Origin: Pararhodobacter sp.
Lineage (GTDB): Bacteria > Pseudomonadota > Alphaproteobacteria > Rhodobacterales > Rhodobacteraceae
Direction of reading: 5' to 3'
NCBI GenBank assembly: GCA_020832545.1
Contig: JAFIEK010000025.1
Coordinates: 1-55,953, forward strand
Length of the DNA: 55,953 bases
Within the stretch, counting starts at the first letter, position 1. Each line of letters starts with the position of its first letter. The position numbers were made by a program, and so were the translations under genes. The notes below the pieces were generated by a model. The model ran no database searches and was not told where the DNA came from. It saw only the letters and a program-made list of their open reading frames with translations. This document shows, in pieces, positions 1-9,035 of this stretch.

Positions 1-870
1 CCCGAGCCGGATGGTTCGCGGGTTGCGCGTCATCAACTCTTCCACGCGCGTGTTCTGCAGATCAATGCCCCGGTCGAGGCTACGGCGCAGATCGCCGTCG
101 GTGAAGATGCCCAGCAGCCGGTCTCCACCGTCCATGACCACGGTCATGCCGAGCCCCTTGCGGCTCATTTCCACCAGCGCGTCGCGCAGCGGGGCGTCCG
201 GCGGCACCCGGGGCAGCGCATCGTCGCGGTGGATGAGGTCGTCCACCAGCAGCAGCAAGCGGCGACCCAGTCGGCCGCCCGGATGCGAGCGGGCGAAGTC
301 CTCGGCAGTAAAGCCGCGAGCCTCCAGCAAGGCCACGGCCAGTGCGTCGCCCATGGCCAGCGCGGCGGTGGTGCTGGCGGTGGGGGCCAGGTTCAGCGGA
401 CAGGCTTCCTGCCGCACCCCAACGTCGATATTGACCGATGCCGCCTTGGCCAGCGTTGAGCCAGGCTTGCCGGTCATGCTGACCAGCGGGACGCCCAGAC
501 GCTTGATCAGGGGCAGGATGGTGATGATTTCATCGGTCTCGCCGGAATTGGACAGCGCCAGCACCACATCCTTCTGGGTGATCATGCCCAGGTCGCCGTG
601 GCTGGCCTCGCCGGGGTGAACGAAGAACGCCGGCGAACCGGTGCTGGCCAGCGTGGCTGCGATCTTGCTGCCCACGTGTCCGGACTTGCCCATACCAAGG
701 ACGACGATGCGGCCCTCGCATTGCAGCAGGTAGTGACAGGCGCGCACAAAGGCTTCGTCGATGCGGGCGGTGAGAGCCCGCACTTCGTCTGCTTCCAGTT
801 CCAGCACGCGGCGGCCGAGCTGGCGCAGCTTGTCGTCGCTGATGTGATGTGCAAACCGCTGATCGATCAT
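1..870 (-). CDS. kdsD: Arabinose-5-phosphate isomerase KdsD, 3' end missing
   Basis: Interconverts ribulose 5-phosphate and arabinose 5-phosphate, the first step of Kdo synthesis for LPS. The reading frame from the ATG at 870 runs 290 codons to the window edge without a stop; the family is about 325 residues, so the last 35 or so are cut off. The N-terminal SIS domain shows GMGKSGHVG near residues 59-67, HPGEASHGDLG near 85-95 and SNSGETDE near 108-115. CBS-domain sequence follows, including VVMDGGDRLLGIFTDGDLRR. It lies directly downstream of a calcium/sodium antiporter gene, the yrbG-kdsD order of the gammaproteobacterial kdsD-kdsC-lpt operon. The protein looks gammaproteobacterial to me, unlike the rest of the window, but this is recognition by eye without a search. 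Confidence 0.93.
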   Translation of the reverse strand, partial: MIDQRFAHHISDDKLRQLGRRVLELEADEVRALTARIDEAFVRACHYLLQCEGRIVVLGMGKSGHVGSKIAATLASTGSPAFFVHPGEASHGDLGMITQKDVVLALSNSGETDEIITILPLIKRLGVPLVSMTGKPGSTLAKAASVNIDVGVRQEACPLNLAPTASTTAALAMGDALAVALLEARGFTAEDFARSHPGGRLGRRLLLLVDDLIHRDDALPRVPPDAPLRDALVEMSRKGLGMTVVMDGGDRLLGIFTDGDLRRSLDRGIDLQNTRVEELMTRNPRTIRLG

Positions 871-904
871 GGTCCAGGCATCCGGAGCGTCTCAGGCCCG
901 CAGT

Positions 905-1852
905 TTACAGTGTAAATACCAGCACCTGATAGATGGGGTAGGTGGCCAGAAGCAGCAGGGCAAGCGGTCTGCCGATACGGCCGCGCAGGGCAATTCCCAG
1001 GGTCACGATCAGGGTCAGCGCCGCCATCACCGCGTAATCGCGGTAGAGCACTTCAGCGGGCAGCACGGCCGGGTGGATCAGCGCCGCGGTGCCGAGTACC
1101 GCCAGCAGGTTGAACAGGTTGGAACCGAGGATGTTGCCGAGGACCAGGGCGTACTCCCGCCGTCGCGCGGCGGAGATTGCGGTGGCCAGCTCCGGCAGAC
1201 TGGTACCCAGTGCGACGATGGTCAGACCGATCACCAGATCGCTCACCCCGGCAAGCGTGGCCAGCTCCACGGCGGACCAGACCAGTAGCTGGGCGCTCGC
1301 CAGCAGTACAAGCAAGCTCCCGGCAATCCATAGCAGTACGGGAGGGAGGCGTTCGCCGGCGGTCTCCGGCAGTTCCTCCGTGGGGACCGCCGCGGGATCG
1401 TTCAGGCTCGCGTGAATCAGCCACGCCAGCACGCCGAGCAATCCGCCAATCAGCAGGGCGCCTTCCAGTCGACCCAGGATGCCATCAAGCAGGAGCAGGG
1501 GAACGAGCAGAGTTGCCACCGCCAGCGCAATCAGTTCCCGTCGCACGTCCCTTTCACGCACCAGCAGCGGCGTTATCAGCCCGGCGCAGGCCAGAATCAG
1601 GGCGATATTGGCCACATTCGAGCCCAGGGCATTGCCGACTGCCAGGCCGGTGTTGCCGTTCATGGAGGCCAGGGCAGATACCAGGATTTCGGGGGCCGAG
1701 GTGCCGAAACCGATGATCACCAGGCCCACCAGTACCGGGGCCATGCCCAGCCTGAGCGCCAGCTTGCCGGCGGAGAGTACGAAGCGGTCCGCGCTCCAGG
1801 CGAGGGAAAGGAAGCAAAGCAGGATCAGCAACAGGTGCAGGGCGATGGTCAT
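905..1852 (-). CDS. Calcium/sodium antiporter, YrbG/CaCA family
   Basis: A 315-residue membrane protein of the Ca2+/cation antiporter superfamily. The two alpha repeats are clear: GFGTSAPEILVSA at about residues 48-60 and VALGTSLPELATAISA at about 213-228, each followed by a conserved GN.LGSN motif. About ten hydrophobic helices are present. The ATG at 1852 is chosen because it puts the first transmembrane helix directly at the N-terminus; an upstream in-frame start would add 28 residues with no membrane or signal character. The stop lies 35 bases before the kdsD start, so the two genes are probably co-transcribed. In Gammaproteobacteria this gene (yrbG) heads the kdsD-kdsC-lptC-lptA operon. 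Confidence 0.9.
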   Translation of the reverse strand: MTIALHLLLILLCFLSLAWSADRFVLSAGKLALRLGMAPVLVGLVIIGFGTSAPEILVSALASMNGNTGLAVGNALGSNVANIALILACAGLITPLLVRERDVRRELIALAVATLLVPLLLLDGILGRLEGALLIGGLLGVLAWLIHASLNDPAAVPTEELPETAGERLPPVLLWIAGSLLVLLASAQLLVWSAVELATLAGVSDLVIGLTIVALGTSLPELATAISAARRREYALVLGNILGSNLFNLLAVLGTAALIHPAVLPAEVLYRDYAVMAALTLIVTLGIALRGRIGRPLALLLLATYPIYQVLVFTL

Positions 1853-2321
1853 GGAGCAGACGGGTTCTCGCTGGATCGCAGAAAACGGTGGCCGGAAACA
1901 CACACACGGAATTCCATGGCTTTGCCCGTAACGCACTCTGGGCGGGGCAAATGCCGGGGCCGTTCGCGGCAGAACCGCACGTCAGATCATGTCAGAGAAA
2001 CCGGGCAGACGGTTGTCAGAAACCCAAGTCATGAGGCTGCGGGACAATCAGTTGGGCAAGGGCTAGGTGACCCAGCCAGCTGGCCAGAAACAGGCCCAGC
2101 GTTACCGCCAGCGCAAACCAGAACCGGTCTGACCCGGCCTCGATCAAAGTCCGCAGTCCCTGCGCGACAGGTATGACATGCTGCATGGCCAAGCCTCCGG
2201 TTTATCATTGCATTCTGCTGATCGCCGGGCATTGCGGCATGATTGTGACCGCCTTGAGGCAAAGACATGCAGAATGAAGCGATTCCAGAGAACGCGAGGT
2301 CCGCGCTTGGAAAGTTCAGCC
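1853..2321. other. Junction interval between unlike blocks
   Basis: This interval separates rseP from the antiporter/kdsD pair. In Rhodobacteraceae rseP is normally followed by bamA, skp/ompH, fabZ and lpxA, none of which appear here. Apart from the 56-codon frame at 2016-2186 I see no gene. Stretches 1853-2015 and 2187-2321 hold no convincing frame, RNA or terminator. The break between the two genomic backgrounds must fall in or next to this interval. Confidence 0.5.
2016..2186 (-). CDS. Small single-pass membrane protein candidate (56 aa)
   Basis: A 56-codon frame starting at the ATG at 2186, with GGAGG seven bases upstream. The product has a polar N-terminal third, one hydrophobic segment (about residues 23-46, FWFALAVTLGLFLASWLGH and onward) and a short tail. 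I do not recognise the family. It lies between the gammaproteobacterial-type antiporter and rseP, on the same strand as both, inside the interval where the window changes character. The strong ribosome binding site and membrane segment support it as a real gene, but it is too short for certainty. Confidence 0.4.
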   Translation of the reverse strand: MQHVIPVAQGLRTLIEAGSDRFWFALAVTLGLFLASWLGHLALAQLIVPQPHDLGF

Positions 2322-3656
2322 TCAGCAGAACAGATCGTTGAAGATCGCAAACAGCATAAGTGAGCCAATCATCATCAGTCCGATCGTCATCAGGATGTTG
2401 AGCGCGCGATCCCCCGGTGGCTTGCCGGTGACGGCCTCCCATGCGTGGAACAACAAATGCCCGCCATCGAGGATCGGAATGGGAAACAGGTTGAGCAACC
2501 CCACCGCCGTGGACAGCACTGCGATGAACCAGATGAACGGCCAGATACCATCGGCCGCCATCGCCCCCGAGGTGGTGGCAATCCCGATGGGCCCTGACAG
2601 GTTGCAGGTGCTGATCGCGCCCGAAACCATATGATAGAGGCCTGAAAGCGAGCGGGTGATCACGTTCCATGTCTGGCCCGCGGCGAAAGGCACAACTTCT
2701 GCCAGCGCGGGCTGGCGGGTGGGATGTTCAAAAAACGACCCGCTTTGCAACCCGATCAGCCAGCGTGTTTCAAACCCGCCATCGGGCAGCGGCAAATCCG
2801 TCCGGCGCGGGATAAGCGCAAGCTCCAGCTCTTCACCGTCACGCCAGATGCGCAGTTGCAGCGGCTCGCCCTCGGCGGCACTGACGATCGGAGGCAGCTC
2901 TCCAAAGGACCAGATCGCCTCACCTTCGACCGCCATGATCACGTCGCCCGGCTGCATCCCCGCATCACGCGCTGCCGAATTGAGCGAGATCCCTGCGGCG
3001 CGCGCCGGCACCGGATGCGGGCCTTGCAGTGCCAGCATGGTGCCGTCGCGCTCGACCATGTAGTCCACCGCAGGCGCGCCGGGCAGATCACCCGCGACGC
3101 GGTAGAACTCGGTCAATGAGCCGGTCGGTCGCCCGTCAATCGCCGTGATCAGATCGCCCTCACGCAGCTCCTGCATCGGCGCGGGCAGCGGATGAACCGC
3201 GCCCAGCCGCGGCGTGTCGGCGGCGATGCCGTTGAGCAGGACATAGCCCGCGAAGATCGCAATCGAGAAGATAAAGTTAAACACCGGCCCGGCCGCGACC
3301 GTGGCCGACCGCGCCCAGAGCGGTGCCCCGGTCATGGTGCGGCGACGGTCTTCGGCGCTCATCTGCGAAACAGCCTCGTTATCGGCTGCCGAAGCCGCAT
3401 TGGCATCGCCCAGAAACTTGACAAACCCACCAAAGGGCAGCGCGGCCACCTGCCAGCGCGTGCCATGCCGGTCAACCCCGCTGAACAGCACCGGACCAAA
3501 GCCGATGGAAAACACCTCGGCATGAATGCCTGTCCAGCGCCCGACGATATAGTGACCGTATTCATGCACCGCGACGATGATCGACAGCGCCAGTACAAAC
3601 GCGCCCAGTGTAAAGAAAAGGTTCCCGAAATCGGGGACAAAACCCATAAAATCCAT
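2322..3656 (-). CDS. rseP: Site-2 intramembrane metalloprotease RseP
   Basis: Inner-membrane zinc protease that cleaves transmembrane segments of anti-sigma factors and leftover signal peptides. The 444-residue product has the zinc-binding HEYGH at residues 31-35 in the first membrane helix. Two PDZ-like regions follow (around 150-205 and 215-285), the second containing NSAARDAGMQPGDVI. The third zinc ligand is in NLFPIPILDGG, with Asp near 397, in the C-terminal membrane block. It is the last gene of the pyrH-frr-uppS-cdsA-dxr-rseP series, 10 bases after dxr. It appears complete, so the change in background downstream does not cut into it. Confidence 0.95.
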   Translation of the reverse strand: MDFMGFVPDFGNLFFTLGAFVLALSIIVAVHEYGHYIVGRWTGIHAEVFSIGFGPVLFSGVDRHGTRWQVAALPFGGFVKFLGDANAASAADNEAVSQMSAEDRRRTMTGAPLWARSATVAAGPVFNFIFSIAIFAGYVLLNGIAADTPRLGAVHPLPAPMQELREGDLITAIDGRPTGSLTEFYRVAGDLPGAPAVDYMVERDGTMLALQGPHPVPARAAGISLNSAARDAGMQPGDVIMAVEGEAIWSFGELPPIVSAAEGEPLQLRIWRDGEELELALIPRRTDLPLPDGGFETRWLIGLQSGSFFEHPTRQPALAEVVPFAAGQTWNVITRSLSGLYHMVSGAISTCNLSGPIGIATTSGAMAADGIWPFIWFIAVLSTAVGLLNLFPIPILDGGHLLFHAWEAVTGKPPGDRALNILMTIGLMMIGSLMLFAIFNDLFC

Positions 3657-3666
3657 TTATCGCTCC

Positions 3667-4854
3667 TCAGGCTGCCCCGGAATGGGAGCGGTGGCGCCGC
3701 AGGCCAGCCTGGCCTGCCAACACGCGCGCTTCGGCGTCAATTTCCAGAACGTCAGCCAATGTCGTCGGCACCCTGCCCATATCGGTGCGCGCGGCGCAGA
3801 TGTCCAGAGTCTCTGCAACCACCGGGGCCATATCGGTGAAACGGATATGCCCGGCAATGAACTGATCAAGCGCGGTTTCCTTGGCGGCGTTGAACACCGC
3901 GCCCGATGCGCCGCCAGCGGCCATCACCTGCCGCGCAAGTTCAAGCGCAGGGTAGCGGCGGGTGTCGGGGGCGGCGAAATCCAGCCGCGCAACCTTTGCC
4001 AGATCCAGCCGCGACACCGGCAGATGCGCGCGGTCTGGCCAGTTGAGCGCATAGCCGATGGGGTGGCGCATATCTGGCGCACCCAGATGCGCCATCAACG
4101 CCCCGTCATTGAAGCCCACCAGCGCGTGCACCAGCGATTGCGGATGGATTAACACCTCGATCTGATCAGGGGCGAGCCCGAAAAATTCTCGCGCTTCAAT
4201 GACTTCCATCGCCTTGTTGAACATGCTGGCCGAATCGATGGTGATGCGCTGGCCCATCGACCAGTTGGGGTGCGACGCGGCGTCAGCCACCGAGGCTTCG
4301 GCCAGCTTGTCCAGAGGCCAGTCGCGCAGCCCCCCGCCCGAGGCCGTGAGGATCACCTTCTCCACCGCCGCGATATCTTCGCCCACCAGCGCCTGAAACA
4401 CCGCCGAATGCTCGCTGTCCACCGGCAAGACGGTCGCGCCATGCGCGCGCGCCTCGGCCAGCAACAAGGGTCCGGCGGTGACCAGCGACTCCTTGTTGGC
4501 CAGCGCCAGCGTGCGACCTTGCGAAAGGGCCGCGAAGCCCGGCGCCAGCCCGGCGGCACCGACAATGGCCGACATCACCCAGTCGGCGGGCCGGTAGGCG
4601 GCCTCGACCACCGCGCCGGGGCCGCCCGCCACTTCGATCCCGCTGCCCGCCAGCGCCGCTTTCAGGTCGCGGTAGCATTCCTCGAATGCTGTCACCGCCA
4701 GGTCCGCACCATGCGCGCGCGCCTGCTCGGCCAGCCGCGCCACATTGCGCCCGCCGGTCAACACCGCCACCTTGATATCGGGGCGTTGTGCCAGCAGATC
4801 GAGCGTGCTTTCCCCCACCGATCCCGTCGCGCCAAAAACCGAAACCCTGCGCAT
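3667..4854 (-). CDS. dxr: 1-deoxy-D-xylulose-5-phosphate reductoisomerase
   Basis: Second enzyme of the MEP isoprenoid pathway; converts DXP to MEP with NADPH. The 395-residue product begins with the dinucleotide-binding GATGSVGES at residues 8-16. It contains NKESLVTAG, the metal/substrate motif around PVDSEHSAVFQ, the SASGG-type loop (LTASGGGLRDW), and the MGQRITIDSASMFNKAME segment. The start at 4854 overlaps the cdsA stop as TGATG, indicating translational coupling; a longer in-frame extension only reads through cdsA in the wrong frame. It feeds isoprenoid units to the neighbouring uppS. Confidence 0.96.
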   Translation of the reverse strand: MRRVSVFGATGSVGESTLDLLAQRPDIKVAVLTGGRNVARLAEQARAHGADLAVTAFEECYRDLKAALAGSGIEVAGGPGAVVEAAYRPADWVMSAIVGAAGLAPGFAALSQGRTLALANKESLVTAGPLLLAEARAHGATVLPVDSEHSAVFQALVGEDIAAVEKVILTASGGGLRDWPLDKLAEASVADAASHPNWSMGQRITIDSASMFNKAMEVIEAREFFGLAPDQIEVLIHPQSLVHALVGFNDGALMAHLGAPDMRHPIGYALNWPDRAHLPVSRLDLAKVARLDFAAPDTRRYPALELARQVMAAGGASGAVFNAAKETALDQFIAGHIRFTDMAPVVAETLDICAARTDMGRVPTTLADVLEIDAEARVLAGQAGLRRHRSHSGAA

Positions 4855-5657
4855 CAGCCTGCGCCCCCGGCCAGTGCGCGCAGAACACCCAGCTGCGCCA
4901 GCAAGAGCGCCAGCGCGGTGACGGCGATCATCGCATCGAACCGGTCCAGCACGCCGCCGTGGCCGGGGATCAGGTTGGAGCTGTCCTTGACGCCGTAGCG
5001 CCGCTTGATCGCGCTTTCCGCGATGTCGCCCATCTGGCCCGCGAAACCCAAAAGCACTGATACCGCGATCAGCCCGGCACCGACGCCCAGAATATCCATG
5101 AACACATAGCCCACCACCGCCGCCAGCATCCAGCCGGCCACGGTACCTGACCAGGTTTTCTTGGGGCTGAACCGGGGCCAGAACTTTGGCCCGCCGATCA
5201 CCCGCCCGGCAAAATACCCCGCCACATCCGAGGCAATGACGATCAGCACCAGCCACAATATCCACGCCAGCCCATATTCGCCCCGCAGCACGATGAAGCC
5301 ATGCGCGGCCAGCAGGATGAGCGCCATATAGGCGCCGAAAATGCCCTTGTCGCGCGGCATCCGCGCCGCCACCAGCCCGGCGGCCAGCACCAGCCCGGCG
5401 ACCGAGATCAGCCCGCCCCAGGTATAGGAAAAGACCGCCACCACGATAGCGGCCACCACGCCATGCGCCTCGGCCCGGCCTTGCGGGGCGTCAGGCACCA
5501 TCATGCGGAAAAGCTCCCAGCCCAGTAGCCCGGCCAGAACCACGGCCAGTGCCGCCAGCACATGCCCCCCGGCCCAGAGCGCGCCCAACCCCACAGCCAC
5601 CATCACCAGCGCCGATAGAACCCGCGCTTTCAGGTCGCCGAAGCGGGCATCACTCAT
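4854..5657 (-). CDS. cdsA: Phosphatidate cytidylyltransferase
   Basis: Makes CDP-diacylglycerol from phosphatidic acid and CTP, the branch point of phospholipid synthesis, in the inner membrane. The 267-residue product has about eight hydrophobic helices. It carries the CDP-DAG synthase signature near residues 215-245: S.IKRR..KDSS, then PGHGGVLDRFD. The start overlaps the uppS stop by four bases (ATGA) and the end overlaps dxr, so it is coupled on both sides. Confidence 0.95.
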   Translation of the reverse strand: MSDARFGDLKARVLSALVMVAVGLGALWAGGHVLAALAVVLAGLLGWELFRMMVPDAPQGRAEAHGVVAAIVVAVFSYTWGGLISVAGLVLAAGLVAARMPRDKGIFGAYMALILLAAHGFIVLRGEYGLAWILWLVLIVIASDVAGYFAGRVIGGPKFWPRFSPKKTWSGTVAGWMLAAVVGYVFMDILGVGAGLIAVSVLLGFAGQMGDIAESAIKRRYGVKDSSNLIPGHGGVLDRFDAMIAVTALALLLAQLGVLRALAGGAG

Positions 5658-6373
5658 GTGCCCACACCACCGAACCGGCGCTCGCGCACGCCATAGCGGC
5701 TCAGAATCTCGGCAAAGACCTCGGGGGTGAAATCAGGCCAGAGGACAGGCGAGAACTCAAATTCGGCATAGGCCGCCTGCCAGAGCAGAAAGTTCGACAC
5801 CCGCGTTTCACCCGAGGTGCGGATCACCAGATCAGGATCAGGGATGTCGTGGGTGTCCAATGCGCCCGACACGGTTTCATCGTCGATCGTGGCAGGGTCC
5901 AGCCCCTCCTCCGCCACCCGGCGGGCCAATACCTGCGCAGCACGGGTCAGCTCATTGCGCCCACCGTAATTGATGGCGACGGTCAGGTTGACATGGGTGT
6001 TGCCGCTGGTGCGCTCTTCGATCCAGTGCATCAGGTCCTGCAACTTGGGGTCAAGCCTTGAGCGATCACCGATGAAGCGCATCCGCACCCCCTCGCGCGA
6101 CATGTCCTCGGCCTCGCGCTGGATATAGCGCGCAAAGAGGCCCATCAGGCCGATCACCTCTTCGGTGGAACGCTTCCAGTTCTCAGTCGAAAAGGCATAG
6201 ATCGTCAGCCATTTCACCCCAAGATCGGGCGCGGCGCGAACAATCGCCTTCACCCGCTCGGCCCCCTTGCGGTGGCCGACCAGCCGGGGCCAGCCCTTCT
6301 GGGTGGCCCATCGGCCGTTGCCATCCATGATGATGGCGACATGTTGGGGAGAACTGGAAGCGGATGACGACAT
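5654..6373 (-). CDS. uppS: Isoprenyl transferase (undecaprenyl diphosphate synthase)
   Basis: Cis-prenyltransferase building the C55 lipid carrier for peptidoglycan and other polymers. The 239-residue product has the catalytic aspartate in IIMDGNGRWA (Asp17) and GHRKGAERV just after. It also has YAFSTENWKRS, INYGGRNEL, and the C-terminal signature DPDLVIRTSGETRVSNFLLWQ within residues 180-205. Length and motifs are those of a full enzyme. Overlaps cdsA by four bases; 54 bases separate it from frr upstream. Confidence 0.95.
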   Translation of the reverse strand: MSSSASSSPQHVAIIMDGNGRWATQKGWPRLVGHRKGAERVKAIVRAAPDLGVKWLTIYAFSTENWKRSTEEVIGLMGLFARYIQREAEDMSREGVRMRFIGDRSRLDPKLQDLMHWIEERTSGNTHVNLTVAINYGGRNELTRAAQVLARRVAEEGLDPATIDDETVSGALDTHDIPDPDLVIRTSGETRVSNFLLWQAAYAEFEFSPVLWPDFTPEVFAEILSRYGVRERRFGGVGT

Positions 6374-6427
6374 GATTACTCCGAAAACAGGGAACCGCGC
6401 AGGGCCGGTTGGGGCGGCGTGGCGCGG

Positions 6428-6991
6428 TCAGACCTGCATGATCTCTTCCTGCTTTGCTTCCAGCGCCTTGTCTACCTGACCGGTAAATGTGTCGGTCAGT
6501 TCTTGCACTTCGTCGGACCAGATCTTGTTCTCGTCCTCGCTCATGCCTGCGGCCTTCGCCTTTTTTAGCTGATCCATGCCGTCGCGGCGGATGTTGCGGA
6601 TGGCGACGCGGGCATTCTCGGCATAACCGGCAGCGACCTTGCTCAGTTCGCGGCGGCGCTCCTCGTTCAGCTCCGGGATCGGCAGCATGATGATGGTGCC
6701 GTTGAGCTGCGGGTTGATTCCCAGCCCGCTTTCGCGGATCGCCTTTTCAACCTTGTTCACCATCGACTTGTCCCAGACATTGATGGTGACCATGCGCGGC
6801 TCGGGCACGTTGACGGTGCCGACCTGATTGATCGGGGTCATCTGGCCGTAAGATTCAACCTGAATGGGATCCAGCATCGAGCCTGAGGCCCGACCGGTGC
6901 GCAGGCTGGAAAATTCAGTGCGCAGCGAGGACAGAGCCCCCTCCATCCGGCGCTTCAGATCGTCAATGTCGATGTCAATTTCGTCGGACAT
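6428..6991 (-). CDS. frr: Ribosome recycling factor
   Basis: Splits the post-termination ribosome together with EF-G. The 187-residue product starts [18 protein letters not shown] and contains [22 protein letters not shown] and the C-terminal [14 protein letters not shown]-type helix (here [17 protein letters not shown]). The ATG at 6991 is chosen because it matches the family N-terminus; 21 extra in-frame codons upstream look non-coding. It sits between pyrH and uppS in the standard order. Confidence 0.96.
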   Translation of the reverse strand: MSDEIDIDIDDLKRRMEGALSSLRTEFSSLRTGRASGSMLDPIQVESYGQMTPINQVGTVNVPEPRMVTINVWDKSMVNKVEKAIRESGLGINPQLNGTIIMLPIPELNEERRRELSKVAAGYAENARVAIRNIRRDGMDQLKKAKAAGMSEDENKIWSDEVQELTDTFTGQVDKALEAKQEEIMQV

Positions 6992-7128
6992 GTTGGTGCT
7001 CTTCGTCTTCGTTGCCCTGGGTGCCCGCCAAGGCCCTTGCGCCTGGCCTTGCACCCGATTTTCTCAGGTTTATACCGGCGAACGCCGGATTGCCACAGTC
7101 TTGCGCATCAATCGGCGGGCTTTGCCGC

Positions 7129-7854
7129 TCATCCCTGAACGCGCGTATAAGTCCCCTCACCGCGCAGAATGCCGCAAAATCCGCCCGGCTCGTCAAGCGA
7201 AAAGACGATGATCGGCAGGTTGTTGTCACGCGCCAGCGCAATTGCCGAGGCATCCATCACGCCGAGGTTCTTTTGCAGCACCTCATCATAGGTGACGCGG
7301 TCATAGCGCTTGGCCCCGGCGTGTTTCTTGGGGTCCATATCATAGACGCCATCCACCTTGGTGCCCTTGAAGATTGCCTCGCAGGCCATCTCATTGGCGC
7401 GCAGGGTGGCGGCGGTATCGGTGGTGAAATACGGGTTGCCGGTGCCGGCGGCAAAAATGCAGACGCGCTTTTTCTCAAGGTGGCGCACAGCGCGGCGGCG
7501 GATATAAGGCTCGCAGACCTGATCCATCGGAATGGCGCTGATCACCCGGGTGAACACACCAATGCTTTCCAGCGCCGACTGCATGGCCAGCGCGTTCATC
7601 ACGGTCGCCAGCATTCCCATGTAGTCAGCCGTGGTGCGCTCCATCCCCTGCGCGCTGCCCGCCAACCCGCGAAAGATGTTGCCGCCGCCGATCACCATAC
7701 ATATTTCAACCCCCAGATCATGGACCGATTTGACCTCCTGCGCGATGCGCTGGACAGTCGGCGGGTGCAGCCCGTATCCCTGATCGCCCATCAGGGCCTC
7801 GCCCGAAATCTTGAGCATGACACGACGATAAGAGACGGGGGCGGTTTCGGTCAT
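7129..7854 (-). CDS. pyrH: UMP kinase
   Basis: Phosphorylates UMP to UDP; hexameric, allosterically regulated by GTP and UTP. The 241-residue product shows [13 protein letters not shown] near the N-terminus, [10 protein letters not shown], the loop around [15 protein letters not shown], and the C-terminal KTD-type segment [12 protein letters not shown]. The start at 7854 ([11 protein letters not shown]) fits the family N-terminus. First gene of the pyrH-frr-uppS-cdsA-dxr-rseP run, divergent from miaA; the promoter probably lies in 7855-8004. No tsf gene precedes it here. Confidence 0.95.
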   Translation of the reverse strand: MTETAPVSYRRVMLKISGEALMGDQGYGLHPPTVQRIAQEVKSVHDLGVEICMVIGGGNIFRGLAGSAQGMERTTADYMGMLATVMNALAMQSALESIGVFTRVISAIPMDQVCEPYIRRRAVRHLEKKRVCIFAAGTGNPYFTTDTAATLRANEMACEAIFKGTKVDGVYDMDPKKHAGAKRYDRVTYDEVLQKNLGVMDASAIALARDNNLPIIVFSLDEPGGFCGILRGEGTYTRVQG

Positions 7855-8004
7855 CAGGGCCTTTCCTTGCCTCGGTCCGCGTGCCTGCGCAGGGGCGGGC
7901 GAACGGGAAGCCAAACGCAGCGGTTTCAATCGTGCGCAAAATGTCGCAAACGGGGCCTGTGTTCAACGCCTATTCGCCCCGCCCATCCGCCAACCGGCCG
8001 TTCC

Positions 8005-8907
8005 ATGCCCGAACTCTCCTTTTCCCTGCCCGACCCCGCGCGCCCGGTGCTGATCGCCGGACCAACCGCCAGCGGCAAATCGGCGCTCGCCCTGCGGATC
8101 GCGGTGGCGCAGGGGCGCGTGGTTATCAATGCCGATGCACTGCAGGTGCATGCCTGCTGGTCGGTGCTGAGCGCGCGCCCGCAAGCGGCCGATCTGGCGC
8201 AAGCCCCTCACTATCTCTATGGCCATCTGCCGCGCGGGGCCGCCTATTCGGTGGGTCACTGGCTGCGCGAACTGGCGCCGATTCTTGAGCGCCACACCAA
8301 TGCGGTGATCGTGGGCGGAACCGGGCTGTACCTCAGCGCCCTGACCGAAGGGCTGGCCACCATCCCTGCCACTCCGCCCGGGATCCGCGCACGTGCCGAT
8401 GCCCTGCTGCGAGACGCGGGGTTGGATGCGCTGCTGGCCGGGCTGGATGCGGCGACCGCCGCACGCATCGACCGGCAAAACCCGGCCCGCGTCCAGCGCG
8501 CCTGGGAGGTGTTGCAGGCAACCGGGCGCGGGCTGGCTGAATGGCACTCCGCAACCGGCCCGGCGCTTTTGCCGCTGGAACAGGCGACGGCACTGGTGCT
8601 CGCCCCTGCGCGCGACTGGCTCAACGACCGAATCACTCACCGATTCGCCGCCATGTTGCAAGACGGCGCGCTGGAAGAGGCCCGCGCCGCCCTGCCCCAC
8701 TGGCCGCCTGACGCGGACCAGCCTACGGCACCTTTATGGACCCGAGCAATCGGTGCGCCTGAGCTGATCGCGCATCTGCGGGGCCAGATATCGTTGGCCG
8801 AGGCCGGTGCAGCCGCAACACTTGCTACCCGCCAATACGCCAAGCGACAGCGCAGCTGGTTCCGCAACCGGATGAAAGACTGGAAAAGGCTGGATTTGCC
8901 CCGATAA
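8005..8907 (+). CDS. miaA: tRNA dimethylallyltransferase MiaA
   Basis: Adds the dimethylallyl group to A37 of tRNAs reading codons that begin with U; MiaB, encoded at 28028-29371, then methylthiolates the product. The 300-residue protein has the P-loop GPTASGKS at residues 19-26, INADALQVH (the DSRQ-type position is altered to DALQ), VGGTGLYL and the C-terminal [15 protein letters not shown] motif. The ATG at 8005 starts just before the P-loop domain, as in the family; the longer frame upstream is antisense to pyrH. It diverges from pyrH. Confidence 0.94.
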   Translation: MPELSFSLPDPARPVLIAGPTASGKSALALRIAVAQGRVVINADALQVHACWSVLSARPQAADLAQAPHYLYGHLPRGAAYSVGHWLRELAPILERHTNAVIVGGTGLYLSALTEGLATIPATPPGIRARADALLRDAGLDALLAGLDAATAARIDRQNPARVQRAWEVLQATGRGLAEWHSATGPALLPLEQATALVLAPARDWLNDRITHRFAAMLQDGALEEARAALPHWPPDADQPTAPLWTRAIGAPELIAHLRGQISLAEAGAAATLATRQYAKRQRSWFRNRMKDWKRLDLPR

Positions 8908-9035
8908 CCCTGCGTCACCTTTCTGCAACGCCCCGGTGCGAAGCCGGGCTTTGTGGCGCAAAAGTGATAAAATGTCTTGGGTCCGCCCTGATTGGTTCCG
9001 TAGGCTGGCCATAATTGCCCGCCAGAAGGTCTGCC

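Noticed and set aside
4855-5265. N-terminal extension of dxr
   Set aside because: Out-of-frame reading of cdsA; the true start at 4854 overlaps the cdsA stop and matches the Dxr family N-terminus.
7012-8004. Plus-strand extension of miaA over pyrH
   Set aside because: Antisense to pyrH, whose motifs are unmistakable; the MiaA P-loop domain begins just after 8005.
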